Positions 1 through 7,555 of a stretch of 64,000 bases of DNA are shown here, in pieces. A program made the translations under genes and the position numbers. The stretch comes from Clostridia bacterium (GTDB taxonomy: Bacteria > Bacillota > Clostridia > Oscillospirales > Acutalibacteraceae). The stretch spans positions 1-64,000 of the forward strand of contig JAFWYB010000029.1 of assembly GCA_017517865.1 (NCBI GenBank), written 5' to 3'. Under the pieces are notes generated by a model that worked only from the letters and a program-made list of their open reading frames with translations, was not told the DNA's origin and did no database searches. Position 1 is the stretch's first letter, and the number at the start of each line of letters is the position of its first letter.

Positions 1-101
1 ATTCGCAAATGGGTACATTCTGCGAAAACAATGTCTCATCTCAATTAAAGTATAATGTAATATTTTTACAATGTCGAATGTGTGAGCTTTAATATAAAAA
101 T

Positions 102-146
102 TATCCCGTCAGGAGTGCAGAGTTCTGCTTTCTAACGGGATTTTTG
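102..146. terminator. Bidirectional terminator after the XRE gene
   Basis: An inverted repeat pairs an ATCCCGT arm (about 103-109) with an ACGGGAT arm (about 135-141), enclosing a second small GCAGA/TCTGC pairing. T-rich sequence follows on the plus strand, and A-rich sequence precedes it (a T-run on the minus strand). It lies just past the stop codon of the minus-strand regulator, so its likely job is to end that transcript. Confidence 0.6.
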
Positions 147-156
147 ATTTATATGT

Positions 157-1248
157 TCAACTTAAACTTTTTATAATCTCTTTAAACTCTGCTTCATCAC
201 GAACACAGTCAAACTCTTTGTCATGCAACCATTTGTCGCGAAGAATTTCACAAAGAGGTCGGCTGTCAGCAGTGTCAAAATCAACTCTTCTTTTAGTGAT
301 TTCACCTACCAAGAGCGCACTGTATGTTTCTTCCTCTGGGCGGCTGTCACAGTCCTTTGCTCTTTTGACGGCCAAGCGCAGATGCTTATACATATTTTCA
401 TAATCCTTTAGCACTGCATATTTGCTCGCTATATCATATTCAATCCACACATCACCCCAACTGTTTTTAGGACGATTACCGTCGAGCATAATCTCTTCTA
501 TTTCAAAATCCTTCTTTAAAACTAAAAGCTCCGTTTCAACAGGAAGAATATCAGCGTCAGCCAAAAGCCAAATAAAGCTGCTTAGGTTTCTGTAGCTTTC
601 CATAATTGCATTTTGCAGGAAAGGTAGCTTCTCTTCATTTTCTAATGACCACCAGATTTGATTTTCACGGCAGAGCTTCATCGGTGGCAAGGTAGCATAA
701 ATCTTTTTACCGATTTCTTTTCTGCCTTGACAACAATGATTGAAAGCAAGTCGAGCCGTTGCTTCAAGTCTGATATTTTGGTCGGTACAGTACTTCATTA
801 TTCTTTCGCCCAAAGCGGTAATTTCATCATCGTACTTTTCCATGTTCTCTTTCCATTCAGGTATGTTACCGTCATTATCCCCTGAAACAAAAAGAGCGTA
901 CATAAGTTTATTAAGCAGAGTATAGTTGTTGGGAAACTCTTTAACACCCCTACGGGCAATAGTGATACACTCGTCAATGTTCCCTTTACTGATTTCATTC
1001 TGAAAAGCTTCAAGGTAACTGTTAACCATTTCTTTTTCTTTTGTTTCATCCACTCCCATAAGTCTGTCGGTTGATATACCAAAAAATTCTGCGATGGTTG
1101 GTATAAGCTCAATGTCGGGATAACATAAATCATTTTCCCAACGGGATACAGACTGACAAGAAACACCAAGCACTTCTGCAAATTCTTCTTGCGTAATCTC
1201 TCTTTCTTTTCTTAACATTTTAATTGTTTCACCTATATTTAATCTCAT
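157..1248 (-). CDS. XRE-family helix-turn-helix transcriptional regulator
   Basis: A 363-residue protein whose first 65 residues form a Cro/C1-type HTH: TQEEFAEVLGVS, then QSVSRWEN, the usual recognition-helix pattern. It should bind operator DNA as a dimer. Residues about 75-130 resemble TPR-type helical pairs (SYLEAFQNEISKGN, then a YTLLNKLMYAL stretch); the remaining C-terminal part has no recognisable domain and probably senses a ligand or partner. The start is supported by an ACGAGGT ribosome site a few bases upstream on the minus strand. It points away from the parB-recombinase block and may be a cargo or regulatory gene of that mobile element, but no operator was identified. Its target is unknown. 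Confidence 0.85.
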   Translation of the reverse strand: MRLNIGETIKMLRKEREITQEEFAEVLGVSCQSVSRWENDLCYPDIELIPTIAEFFGISTDRLMGVDETKEKEMVNSYLEAFQNEISKGNIDECITIARRGVKEFPNNYTLLNKLMYALFVSGDNDGNIPEWKENMEKYDDEITALGERIMKYCTDQNIRLEATARLAFNHCCQGRKEIGKKIYATLPPMKLCRENQIWWSLENEEKLPFLQNAIMESYRNLSSFIWLLADADILPVETELLVLKKDFEIEEIMLDGNRPKNSWGDVWIEYDIASKYAVLKDYENMYKHLRLAVKRAKDCDSRPEEETYSALLVGEITKRRVDFDTADSRPLCEILRDKWLHDKEFDCVRDEAEFKEIIKSLS

Positions 1249-1729
1249 AACAAATACCTCGTTTTATGAATTGAAAGTGACGCCTCTTTCTGAATATATT
1301 GTTGCACATAATAAACTGAATTTCAATATCACGTTGAGTGAGTTTTTGTCACGGTATTAGTGATTAACCTTTTTATACCACAGCCTGTTTCCGTTATCAA
1401 GAGCCGCTTCACTTCTTCTCTTGACAACAAAAACATTCTGTGCTCTGTGGGAATTACGAGGGTGATACCCTCGCAGTATAACCGTTAAGGTTATCAAAAA
1501 AATTCTTCAAGGAAGAATGTAATAATTCAATAACACTCAGAAGAAAAAACTTTTTCTTCTTGGCGGCAGGTGCAAAGCAAGAAATATTTTTCAACTTATT
1601 TCAAAACTCAGGAACATTTTTGCGTTCTGATGTCGTTATATATATGGAGAGAAAAATATTTTTTTCAAAGCCCAAACCAAATATTATTGACCATGAAAAA
1701 ATTTTTTAAACTCTTCGACAAAATCCGCA

Positions 1730-1758
1730 TTGACAAAAATTTCTTGTTGATGTACAAT
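1730..1758 (+). promoter_or_regulatory. Sigma-A type promoter ahead of the structured region
   Basis: TTGACA at 1730-1735 and TACAAT at 1753-1758 are separated by exactly 17 bp. The predicted start near 1765 lies about 25 bases before the first stable hairpin (CTCGCTG 1790-1796 with CAGCGAG 1820-1826). No start codon with an SD follows within 200 bases, so the first product looks non-coding. Confidence 0.6.
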
Positions 1759-1764
1759 GACTCC

Positions 1765-1990
1765 GTCAACACAGACGTTAAAAGTTAGGCTCGCTGTGAC
1801 AAAAGGTAGCTGTCCCTTTCAGCGAGATGCGGAGACAGAGTTAACCCTTTTTCTTTTTCTTTTGCTTTGATTTAATTCAAAGCCGTTACATATTTTGGGT
1901 TTAAAACAGAATACCGGCGCGGAAAGAATTTTTCTTCCACGCTTGTTTCTGTTGCCCGAAGTATGTAGCGGCTTTTTTGTTTTGCAATTT
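1765..1990 (+). ncRNA. Candidate structured non-coding RNA
   Basis: From the promoter at 1730-1758 the transcript would contain a CTCGCTG/CAGCGAG hairpin (1790-1826). It is followed by a long three-tier hairpin: the outer 14-bp stem 1879-1892 with 1962-1975 (one G-U pair), the middle stem ACAGAA 1906-1911 with TTCTGT 1947-1952, and the inner stem 1917-1924 with 1935-1942. The outer stem is followed by a T-run (from 1973), so the hairpin could also terminate the RNA. I recognise no known RNA family. It may instead be the 5' part of a long parB leader. Confidence 0.4.
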
Positions 1991-2189
1991 TTTATGCGGC
2001 GGGTTGTAAATATTTTGAAAACAATTCCGATTATGGGTGTCCATTTGGTCTCTCCCAGTCCTAATAGGTGAGAAATTGTTTTCGCTTCAAAACAAAAAGC
2101 TCAAAACATTTTTGAAAGGAGTCAGAAAAAGTTCAGAACAACAAACCCAACCTACTACACTTATCAGAACACAAAGAATGCGGTTTTAT

Positions 2190-2371
2190 GTGGCATCAGT
2201 ATGAGCAAGCAATGGATATGAGTACTCAGCAACCTTGCTTTGTTACTACTTAATGCGTGGCATCAGTATTAACAAGCAATGGATTTGTACGGTCAAATTC
2301 ACTTGTTTCTACTTAATGCCGTGGCATTAGTATCAACAAGCAATGGATTTGCATATCCAAATTCCGCTTGT
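2190..2371. repeat. Three tandem 64-67 bp hairpin repeats
   Basis: Units begin at 2190, 2257 and 2321, each opening with GTGGCAT(C/T)AGTAT. Each unit contains an imperfect hairpin closed by GCAAG/CTTGC in unit 1, ACAAG/CTTGT in unit 2 and AACAAGC/GCTTGTT in unit 3, so the arms change together. The junctions between units hold a second small hairpin (TAATGC/GCATTA, perfect before unit 3). They lie 190 bp upstream of the parB-like start and could be a binding array or a repeated RNA element. Confidence 0.75.
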
Positions 2372-2557
2372 TAGGGAGCTACCCCTAAAACCCCGAGAAA
2401 AATTTTGTGAGAAGCAGACGAGCTCACGATAAAAAATCGTCAGAAAAATTTTTCAAGGAATTGAATTTAAAAAACTTTTGCGAGTCTTTTTGAATTCTTA
2501 CATCCTTCCTTGAAAACAAAAAATCAAAATCTATTTTAAAAAATTAGGAGGTCTATT

Positions 2558-3406
2558 ATGACAACATTAACAGAAATCAAAATTAAAAATTTAAAACCAT
2601 TTGAAAACAATCCTTTCATTTTCAGAGAGGACACAGCTTTTGATTTGTTAATCGAAAGCATTGCAAACTTAGGAGTACTTACACCAATAATTGTTAGAAC
2701 ACTTGACGATGGACAGTATGAAATCATCAGCGGCCATAGAAGAACTGAGGCTTGCCGAAGACTTGGTATTGAAACTATCCCTTGCATTGTTAAGGAGCTT
2801 ACAAGAGATGAAGCAACGGTTATACTCGTTGACCTTAACTTGCAGAGAGATGAGGTATTACCCAGCGAGAAAGCTCACGCTTACAAAATGAAAATGGATG
2901 CACTTAAAAATCAAGGAGCAAGGACGGATTTAACTTCGACACAGCCTGTGACGAAGTTCCGTACAGATGAAATGATCGGAAAAGAAAACAACGAGAGCAG
3001 AGAAACTGTCAGGCGATACATTCGGTTAACTTATCTCATTCCCGAAATCTTAAAGCTTGTTGATGAAGGAAGAATATCTCTGACACCTGCAGTTGAGCTA
3101 TCTTACCTTGCAGGTTACGAACAAGAACAGGTTTACTGCTTCTATGAAAACGAAGAAGTCACGCCGTCATATTCTCAATCAGTGCGATTGAAAAAGCTTT
3201 CGCAAGAATTCAGGCTGACCGATGAAAGAATTTTTGAAATCATGTCCGAAGCAAAAGCAAATCAAAAAGATTTTTTGAAGATACCGACAGAAAGTATAGA
3301 GAGATATTTTAAATCAAGGTTCACCGAAAAACAAAAGCAAGAGTTTGTAATCAAAGCCGTCGAGCATTATCATCGGTACCTGATGCGGCAAAGAGATGCG
3401 AGGTAA
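2558..3406 (+). CDS. ParB/Spo0J-family partition-like protein of a mobile element
   Basis: A 282-residue protein with a ParB N-terminal nuclease/CTPase-like fold at residues 1-95, including the diagnostic SGHRRTEACRRLG (GHRR box). A central HTH region follows (about 135-190: ETVRRYIRLTYLIPEIL, then SLTPAVELSYL). AGGAGGT lies 8 bp before the ATG. Proteins of this family load on DNA at a centromere site. Here there is no partner ParA and the gene sits directly ahead of tnpW-like and recombinase genes, the layout seen in Clostridia integrative elements. The hairpin repeats just upstream (2190-2371) are a plausible target, which is inference. It overlaps the next gene region closely, suggesting one transcript. 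Confidence 0.85.
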   Translation: MTTLTEIKIKNLKPFENNPFIFREDTAFDLLIESIANLGVLTPIIVRTLDDGQYEIISGHRRTEACRRLGIETIPCIVKELTRDEATVILVDLNLQRDEVLPSEKAHAYKMKMDALKNQGARTDLTSTQPVTKFRTDEMIGKENNESRETVRRYIRLTYLIPEILKLVDEGRISLTPAVELSYLAGYEQEQVYCFYENEEVTPSYSQSVRLKKLSQEFRLTDERIFEIMSEAKANQKDFLKIPTESIERYFKSRFTEKQKQEFVIKAVEHYHRYLMRQRDAR

Positions 3407-3410
3407 GAGA

Positions 3411-3674
3411 ATGAAAATATTTAAGTATTTTAAAATTTGTTTGTTATGTATTCTCAATGACATTCGTGCCGAATGTAACGAGTATGTGATAAACGGAGTA
3501 AGGTACATTGTTTCATCCCGCTTTGAAGAAACAAAGATAACAATGAAGGAAAGATTAGAAAAATTTATCGGAAGTGATTTCGCACATTTGTCAGTTGCGG
3601 AAAGTAATGATACAATGATTGCAGAATGTGTGAATACAAATGCCGGAGAATGGAGGATAAATGCAGTCGGATAA
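3411..3674 (+). CDS. Small TnpW-like element-encoded protein
   Basis: An 87-residue protein between the parB-like gene and the recombinase. The start at 3411 is preferred over the in-frame ATG at 3396 because GAGGTAAG lies at the right distance before it. The core YVINGVRYIV followed by TMKERLEKFIGSDF matches the pattern of the short TnpW-type proteins that commonly precede large serine recombinases in Firmicutes transposons; their function is unknown. It overlaps the recombinase start by 14 bp, so the two are translationally coupled. The family assignment is from memory of the pattern and is moderate. The first 20 residues are hydrophobic and Cys-containing but too short and irregular to call a signal peptide. 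Confidence 0.6.
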   Translation: MKIFKYFKICLLCILNDIRAECNEYVINGVRYIVSSRFEETKITMKERLEKFIGSDFAHLSVAESNDTMIAECVNTNAGEWRINAVG

Positions 3675-5337
3675 TTTAGGCATAACAGCAATCTATTGTC
3701 GTCTGTCCCGTGATGACGGAACAGATAGCGAGAGTAACTCAATCGCAAATCAGAAAAGATTGCTCTCACAAAAAGCAAAAGAGTTAAAACTCACCAATAC
3801 AAAGTTCTATGTTGATGACGGTTATACTGGAACAAATTTTAATCGTCCCGGTTTTCAGGCAATGCTTGAAGATATTGAAATGGGATATGTAACAACAGTA
3901 ATGGTAAAAGACTTGTCCCGTCTCGGCAGAGATTATGTTTCCGTCGGTCATTACACAGACAACTTCTTTCCTGAACATAACATACGCTTCATCGCCGTCA
4001 ACGATATGGTTGACAGTAATGACGGTGAGAATGAAATCGCCCCATTCAAGAACATAATGAATGAAATGTATGCAAGAGATATTTCAAGAAAGGTACGCTC
4101 ATCACACCGCATAAGAGGCAACATGGGTGAGCCCTTATCTCAACCGCCTTACGGTTACATGAAAAGTCCTGAGAACAAAAAGAAATGGATAATTGATACC
4201 GAAGCGGCAGAGGTAGTCAAGAGTATCTTTATGATGTGCATTGAAGGTAAAGGTAATGAAACCATCGCACGAATACTTCAGGAAAACAAGGTGATGATAC
4301 CAATGGCATATTGGCAGAGCAAAGGTCTTGACCGTGGCGGAAAGAAAACACAGCCTGACCCGTACAAGTGGTGTAAGACTACTGTAGGCAAAATACTTGA
4401 ACAGCAAGAGTACTGCGGTGATGTTATTAACTTTAAGACCTATTCTAAGAGCTTTAAGAACAAGAAAAGGATTCTTAATCCTGAAGAGAATTGGAAGGTG
4501 TTTAAGGGCGTACATGAGCCTATCATTGACAGAGATACATTTGAAACAGTACAGAAGATGAAAGCTAAAGCAAAACGTAGAGCACCTAACCCCAAGCACG
4601 CTGAAAAGAATATGTTTTGCGGATTGCTATACTGTGCAGATTGTGGCAGTCCTTTATGGTTCAATGTCAATCATCCTAATACTGACATCAAGTATTTTAT
4701 GTGTTCAAACTACAAAGGAAGAAGAGGAACCTGCGAGGGTACACACTATGTCAGGGCAGATTCTATGGAGCAGATAGTGATGCTTGAGTTGAGAAACTTG
4801 GCAAACTTTCTCGCCGAAGATGAAGAAGCCTTTGCAGATATTCTTGAAGCGAAGACAAACAAAAACATACTCAATCAGCAAAGGTTTCTTGAAAGCGGTA
4901 TTGATAAGGCAACAGCAAGAACAAAAGAGGTTGCCATTATGTACGAGAAGCTATTTGAGAAGCACATTAACGGAATTGTCAATGAAGAAAGCTTTATGCA
5001 GTTATCTCAGAAATATGAAATAGAACGTGATGATCTTAAAGTAAAAATCAGGCAGTACAGGGATGAGTTATCTGAAATTGAAAGTCTTCGTACAAGCAAA
5101 GAGCAATTCACAATGGCGGTCCATAAGTTTATGCAAATGGAAACTCTGACACCTGCACTCTTAAATGAACTGATAGAAAAGATAGAAGTTCATTCTATTG
5201 AGGGTAAGGGCAAAAACAAAACGCAGAAAATCATCATTCATTATCGCTTTGTGGGAGTAATTGACAATCCTATTAAAGAGGAAAACATCATCCTTGAAGC
5301 AAGGCAAGGTGTAGCCGTTGAGTATTTGACGGCATAA
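3661..5337 (+). CDS. Large serine recombinase (TnpX/TndX-like)
   Basis: A 558-residue site-specific recombinase that would excise and integrate the element. The resolvase catalytic domain (about 8-150) carries YCRLS with the nucleophile Ser16 and the DLSRLGRDY motif. A recombinase domain (about 165-280) follows, then a zinc ribbon (CADCGSPLW, then two further Cys near 345-360), a coiled coil (about 395-470) and a C-terminal DUF4368-like tail. The start has GGAGG 7 bp upstream inside the preceding gene. Length and order are normal and no frameshift is seen, so it appears intact. The gene stands at the edge of the element next to tRNA-Leu, where such recombinases usually lie. Confidence 0.93.
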   Translation: MQSDNLGITAIYCRLSRDDGTDSESNSIANQKRLLSQKAKELKLTNTKFYVDDGYTGTNFNRPGFQAMLEDIEMGYVTTVMVKDLSRLGRDYVSVGHYTDNFFPEHNIRFIAVNDMVDSNDGENEIAPFKNIMNEMYARDISRKVRSSHRIRGNMGEPLSQPPYGYMKSPENKKKWIIDTEAAEVVKSIFMMCIEGKGNETIARILQENKVMIPMAYWQSKGLDRGGKKTQPDPYKWCKTTVGKILEQQEYCGDVINFKTYSKSFKNKKRILNPEENWKVFKGVHEPIIDRDTFETVQKMKAKAKRRAPNPKHAEKNMFCGLLYCADCGSPLWFNVNHPNTDIKYFMCSNYKGRRGTCEGTHYVRADSMEQIVMLELRNLANFLAEDEEAFADILEAKTNKNILNQQRFLESGIDKATARTKEVAIMYEKLFEKHINGIVNEESFMQLSQKYEIERDDLKVKIRQYRDELSEIESLRTSKEQFTMAVHKFMQMETLTPALLNELIEKIEVHSIEGKGKNKTQKIIIHYRFVGVIDNPIKEENIILEARQGVAVEYLTA

Positions 5338-5339
5338 AA

Positions 5340-5372
5340 AAAGCAAAAAAAGAGCAGGCTTAAAACCTGCTC
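5340..5372 (-). terminator. Minus-strand terminator at the end of the recombinase gene
   Basis: GAGCAGG (5352-5358) pairs with CCTGCTC (5366-5372). Read on the minus strand the hairpin is followed by a long T-run (the A-rich 5338-5350 on plus), whereas the plus-strand side has no T-run. It would stop transcription arriving from tRNA-Leu before it runs antisense into the recombinase. Confidence 0.65.
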
Positions 5373-5421
5373 GATACATAACAAATCATATTAAATTAAA
5401 CTGTGAGGAAATGAAAAAAAG

Positions 5422-5459
5422 AATAGTGAGTATTCACTTGTGTTATGAATACTCACTAT
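5422..5459 (-). terminator. Intrinsic terminator of tRNA-Leu
   Basis: A perfect 14-bp stem (5423-5436 with 5446-5459) and 9-base loop lie directly at the tRNA 3' end. On the minus strand the hairpin is followed by TTCTTTTTTT. Confidence 0.85.
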
Positions 5460-5545
5460 GGTGCGGATGACGGGACTTGAACCCACAAGAAATTGCTTTC
5501 ACTGGAACCTGAATCCAGCGCGTCTGCCAATTCCGCCACATCCGC
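5459..5545 (-). tRNA. tRNA-Leu (anticodon CAG)
   Basis: An 87-nt class II tRNA. The acceptor stem GCGGATG pairs with CATCCGC, followed by discriminator A and an encoded CCA (5459-5461 on plus reads TGG). The anticodon stem CTGGA/TCCAG holds the loop TTCAGGT, giving anticodon CAG. A long variable arm and the T-arm GGGTTCAAGTCCC are present. Confidence 0.95.
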
Positions 5546-5580
5546 ATGCTTTGCTTACAGCTTTCACTGCCGTGTCGAAT

Positions 5581-5609
5581 ATATTACCATAAAAAGTATA
5601 TCAAGTCAA
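5581..5609 (-). promoter_or_regulatory. Promoter of tRNA-Leu
   Basis: On the minus strand TTGACT (5604-5609) and TAATAT (5581-5586) are spaced 17 bp apart, about 35 bp before the tRNA 5' end. Confidence 0.7.
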
Positions 5610-5652
5610 TAGCTAATAACAAAAAACAGACAGACTCATTTTATAAAAGTTC

Positions 5653-5680
5653 TTTACAAAAAATATATTTGGTATATAAT
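5653..5680 (+). promoter_or_regulatory. Promoter of the B12-binding radical SAM gene
   Basis: TTTACA (5653-5658) and TATAAT (5675-5680) with a 16-bp spacer lie 26 bp before the GTG start. Confidence 0.6.
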
Positions 5681-5705
5681 TTATAAAAAGAAAAGGGGTG
5701 ATACC

Positions 5706-7397
5706 GTGCGAGATTTTAAAGTTGTGCTGTGCAGTATAAATTCAAAATACATACATTCCTCGCTTGCGCCTTGGTGTATATATACCTCGGCAAAAACGAG
5801 ATGCAGTGACGGTATCATCCTTAACGTTACAGAGGGTACCGTTAATGAAAATGAGGATACCCTGCTTGAACGTATTCTTTCCCGTTCTCCCGATGCGGTG
5901 GCTTTTTCCTGCTATATATGGAATATTAAAACTATACTCAGACTTTCTGAAAGAATCAAAAGCAATCGTTCAGATGTAATTATAATTTTAGGCGGACCCG
6001 AGGTCTCTTACCGCCCTGCGGAGCTTCTTGAAGGTAAATCTTTTGTTGACTACCTACTAACGGGTGAGGGAGAGGTTGCGGTGCCTGAGCTTCTTAACTG
6101 TATTTATTCGGGTAGGGATGTTGATATTCCCTCTGTTTCTTACCGTACTGCCGACGGACTTCATATTGACCTAAGAGCAGCTTATACCGATGAAGGCGTT
6201 TCTCCCTACTGTGAGGAATATTTCAGCACTCTCAACGGCAGAATTGCATATATTGAAAGCAGCCGCGGCTGTCCTTTCGGCTGTGCCTTCTGTCTTTCGG
6301 GCAGACTCGGCAAGGTGAGATATATTGATATTGACCGTGTAAAGAAAGAGATGCTCAGCCTTGCAAAAGCGGGTGCGAAAACAGTAAAATTTGTTGACCG
6401 TACCTTTAACTGCAATAAATCAAGAGCGAAAGAAATACTTACCTTTATAAGTGAGCTGTACGGCAAAGCAATTCCCGAGGGTACCTGCTTTCACTTTGAA
6501 ATAGCCGCCGATCTGCTTGACGGTGAGCTTTTTGAGGTTATTTCGGCTCTTCCGCAGGGAGCTGTTCAGTTTGAGATAGGCATACAGTCCTTTAATGAAG
6601 CAACGCTCAAGGCGATAAACCGCAAAACAGATATCAATAAGGTTACCGCCAATATTGAAAGGCTTGTCAGCTTCGGCAACTGCCATATTCATATTGACCT
6701 TATCGCGGGTCTCCCCGAGGAGGGGTATGAAAGCTTTGTAGAGGGCTTCAACAGAGCTTATAGGCTTAAAGCAAACATGCTTCAGCTCGGCTTTCTTAAA
6801 ATTCTGCACGGTACGCCTATGGCTGAAAACAGAGCGGCTTTTCCCTGCGAATACAGCAGTGAGCCGCCCTATCAGGTTACCGAAACGCCGTGGATAACCA
6901 AAGAGGAGCTCAGAAAGTTGCAACTCGCCGAAAACGAGCTTGATCGCCTCTATAACAGCGGCAGATTCAGCCGTACTCTTGACTGTGTGCTTTCTGAAAG
7001 CGGTATTGAACCCTTTGAGCTGTTTTACGGTCTCGGTGATTATCTTCTGAAAACTGAAAAAAAGGGGAGTATGCCACTTGATGAATATACAAACACCGTA
7101 TATGATTATTTTTCCTCCCTTGAGCTTGTCAGCGCCGAAAGGCTTCGTGACGCTATGATTTATGACCGTATTTCTACCAACAACTCGGGAGTAATTCCCG
7201 AAAGGCTCAAGGTGGTTGACCCCAATATGAAAAAAATCAGAAACTGCATAAGAGAGACTGACCCCGTTAAAAACGGAGTTGACCGCACGGTTGCAGTGCT
7301 TTACACAGAGAATAAAGCTATTTACTGCGACTATGAAAGCCGAAATCCCGTAACGGGCAAATATGATGTAATGGAATACCCGTTAGAAAGGGAATAA
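5706..7397 (+). CDS. B12-binding domain radical SAM protein (DUF4080)
   Basis: A 563-residue protein starting at GTG, with AGGGGTG 7 bp upstream. The first ~135 residues match a cobalamin-binding Rossmann domain (SINSKYIHSSLAP opening; ILGGPEVSY). The radical SAM core follows, with the CxxxCxxC cluster in RGCPFGCAFC near residue 195, and a C-terminal DUF4080-type region runs to the end. Members bind a 4Fe-4S cluster and S-adenosylmethionine, and often perform methylation or other radical chemistry; the substrate of this family is not known. It is a single-gene unit between tRNA-Leu and tRNA-Thr with its own promoter, so context gives no substrate clue. Length and motifs look complete. Confidence 0.88.
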   Translation: MRDFKVVLCSINSKYIHSSLAPWCIYTSAKTRCSDGIILNVTEGTVNENEDTLLERILSRSPDAVAFSCYIWNIKTILRLSERIKSNRSDVIIILGGPEVSYRPAELLEGKSFVDYLLTGEGEVAVPELLNCIYSGRDVDIPSVSYRTADGLHIDLRAAYTDEGVSPYCEEYFSTLNGRIAYIESSRGCPFGCAFCLSGRLGKVRYIDIDRVKKEMLSLAKAGAKTVKFVDRTFNCNKSRAKEILTFISELYGKAIPEGTCFHFEIAADLLDGELFEVISALPQGAVQFEIGIQSFNEATLKAINRKTDINKVTANIERLVSFGNCHIHIDLIAGLPEEGYESFVEGFNRAYRLKANMLQLGFLKILHGTPMAENRAAFPCEYSSEPPYQVTETPWITKEELRKLQLAENELDRLYNSGRFSRTLDCVLSESGIEPFELFYGLGDYLLKTEKKGSMPLDEYTNTVYDYFSSLELVSAERLRDAMIYDRISTNNSGVIPERLKVVDPNMKKIRNCIRETDPVKNGVDRTVAVLYTENKAIYCDYESRNPVTGKYDVMEYPLERE

Positions 7398-7423
7398 AAA
7401 ATATAAAAAATTCATTTTTACTG

Positions 7424-7452
7424 TTGACAACGGCAAATAATTGTTGTATAAT
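7424..7452 (+). promoter_or_regulatory. Promoter of tRNA-Thr
   Basis: A perfect consensus: TTGACA (7424-7429), 17-bp spacer, TATAAT (7447-7452), 23 bp before the tRNA. Confidence 0.88.
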
Positions 7453-7474
7453 CAACAAGCTGTTAAAAACAGAT

Positions 7475-7550
7475 GCTGATATAGCTCAGTCGGTAGAGTG
7501 CATCCTTGGTAAGGATGAGGTCACCGGTTCAAATCCGGTTATCAGCTCCA
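7475..7550 (+). tRNA. tRNA-Thr (anticodon GGT)
   Basis: A 76-nt cloverleaf. Acceptor stem GCTGATA pairs with TATCAGC, then discriminator T and an encoded CCA. Anticodon stem CATCC/GGATG holds the loop TTGGTAA, giving GGT. The T-arm is CCGGTTCAAATCCGG. Its last 13 bases plus one are duplicated at 7866-7879. Confidence 0.95.
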
Positions 7551-7551
7551 A
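7538..7551 (+). repeat. Left copy of a 14-bp direct repeat (att-like) inside tRNA-Thr
   Basis: GTTATCAGCTCCAA at the tRNA 3' end is identical to 7866-7879. Duplication of a tRNA 3' end is the normal signature left by integrase-mediated insertion. Confidence 0.7.
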
Positions 7552-7555
7552 ACGA

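Larger units (their letters stand above)
1249..2557. other. 1.3 kb gene-free, structured leader region of the mobile element
   Basis: No convincing coding sequence is present on either strand. The segment holds short inverted repeats (for example GAGGGT/ACCCTC near 1459-1473), one copy of a 25-bp inverted repeat at each end (1506-1530 and 2490-2514), a consensus promoter (1730-1758), a long multi-tier hairpin ending in a T-run (1879-1985), a 10-bp stem (2017-2083), three tandem hairpin repeats (2190-2371) and a TTAGGG/CCCTAA hairpin (2371-2388). This density of pairing suggests function as RNA or as protein-bound DNA ahead of parB rather than plain decay. Confidence 0.6.

Noticed and set aside
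1570-1788. 72-codon open frame in the leader region
   Set aside because: AT-rich, no SD, no domain, and it runs through the TTGACA-N17-TACAAT promoter at 1730-1758.
2190-2371. CRISPR-like array of three repeats
   Set aside because: Repeat-to-repeat distance is 64-67 bp, the whole unit including the supposed spacer is conserved and foldable, and no cas gene is near.
1506-2514. Insertion sequence bounded by the 25-bp inverted repeat
   Set aside because: No transposase gene or target-site duplication is visible, so calling it an IS is not supported; kept only as a repeat observation.
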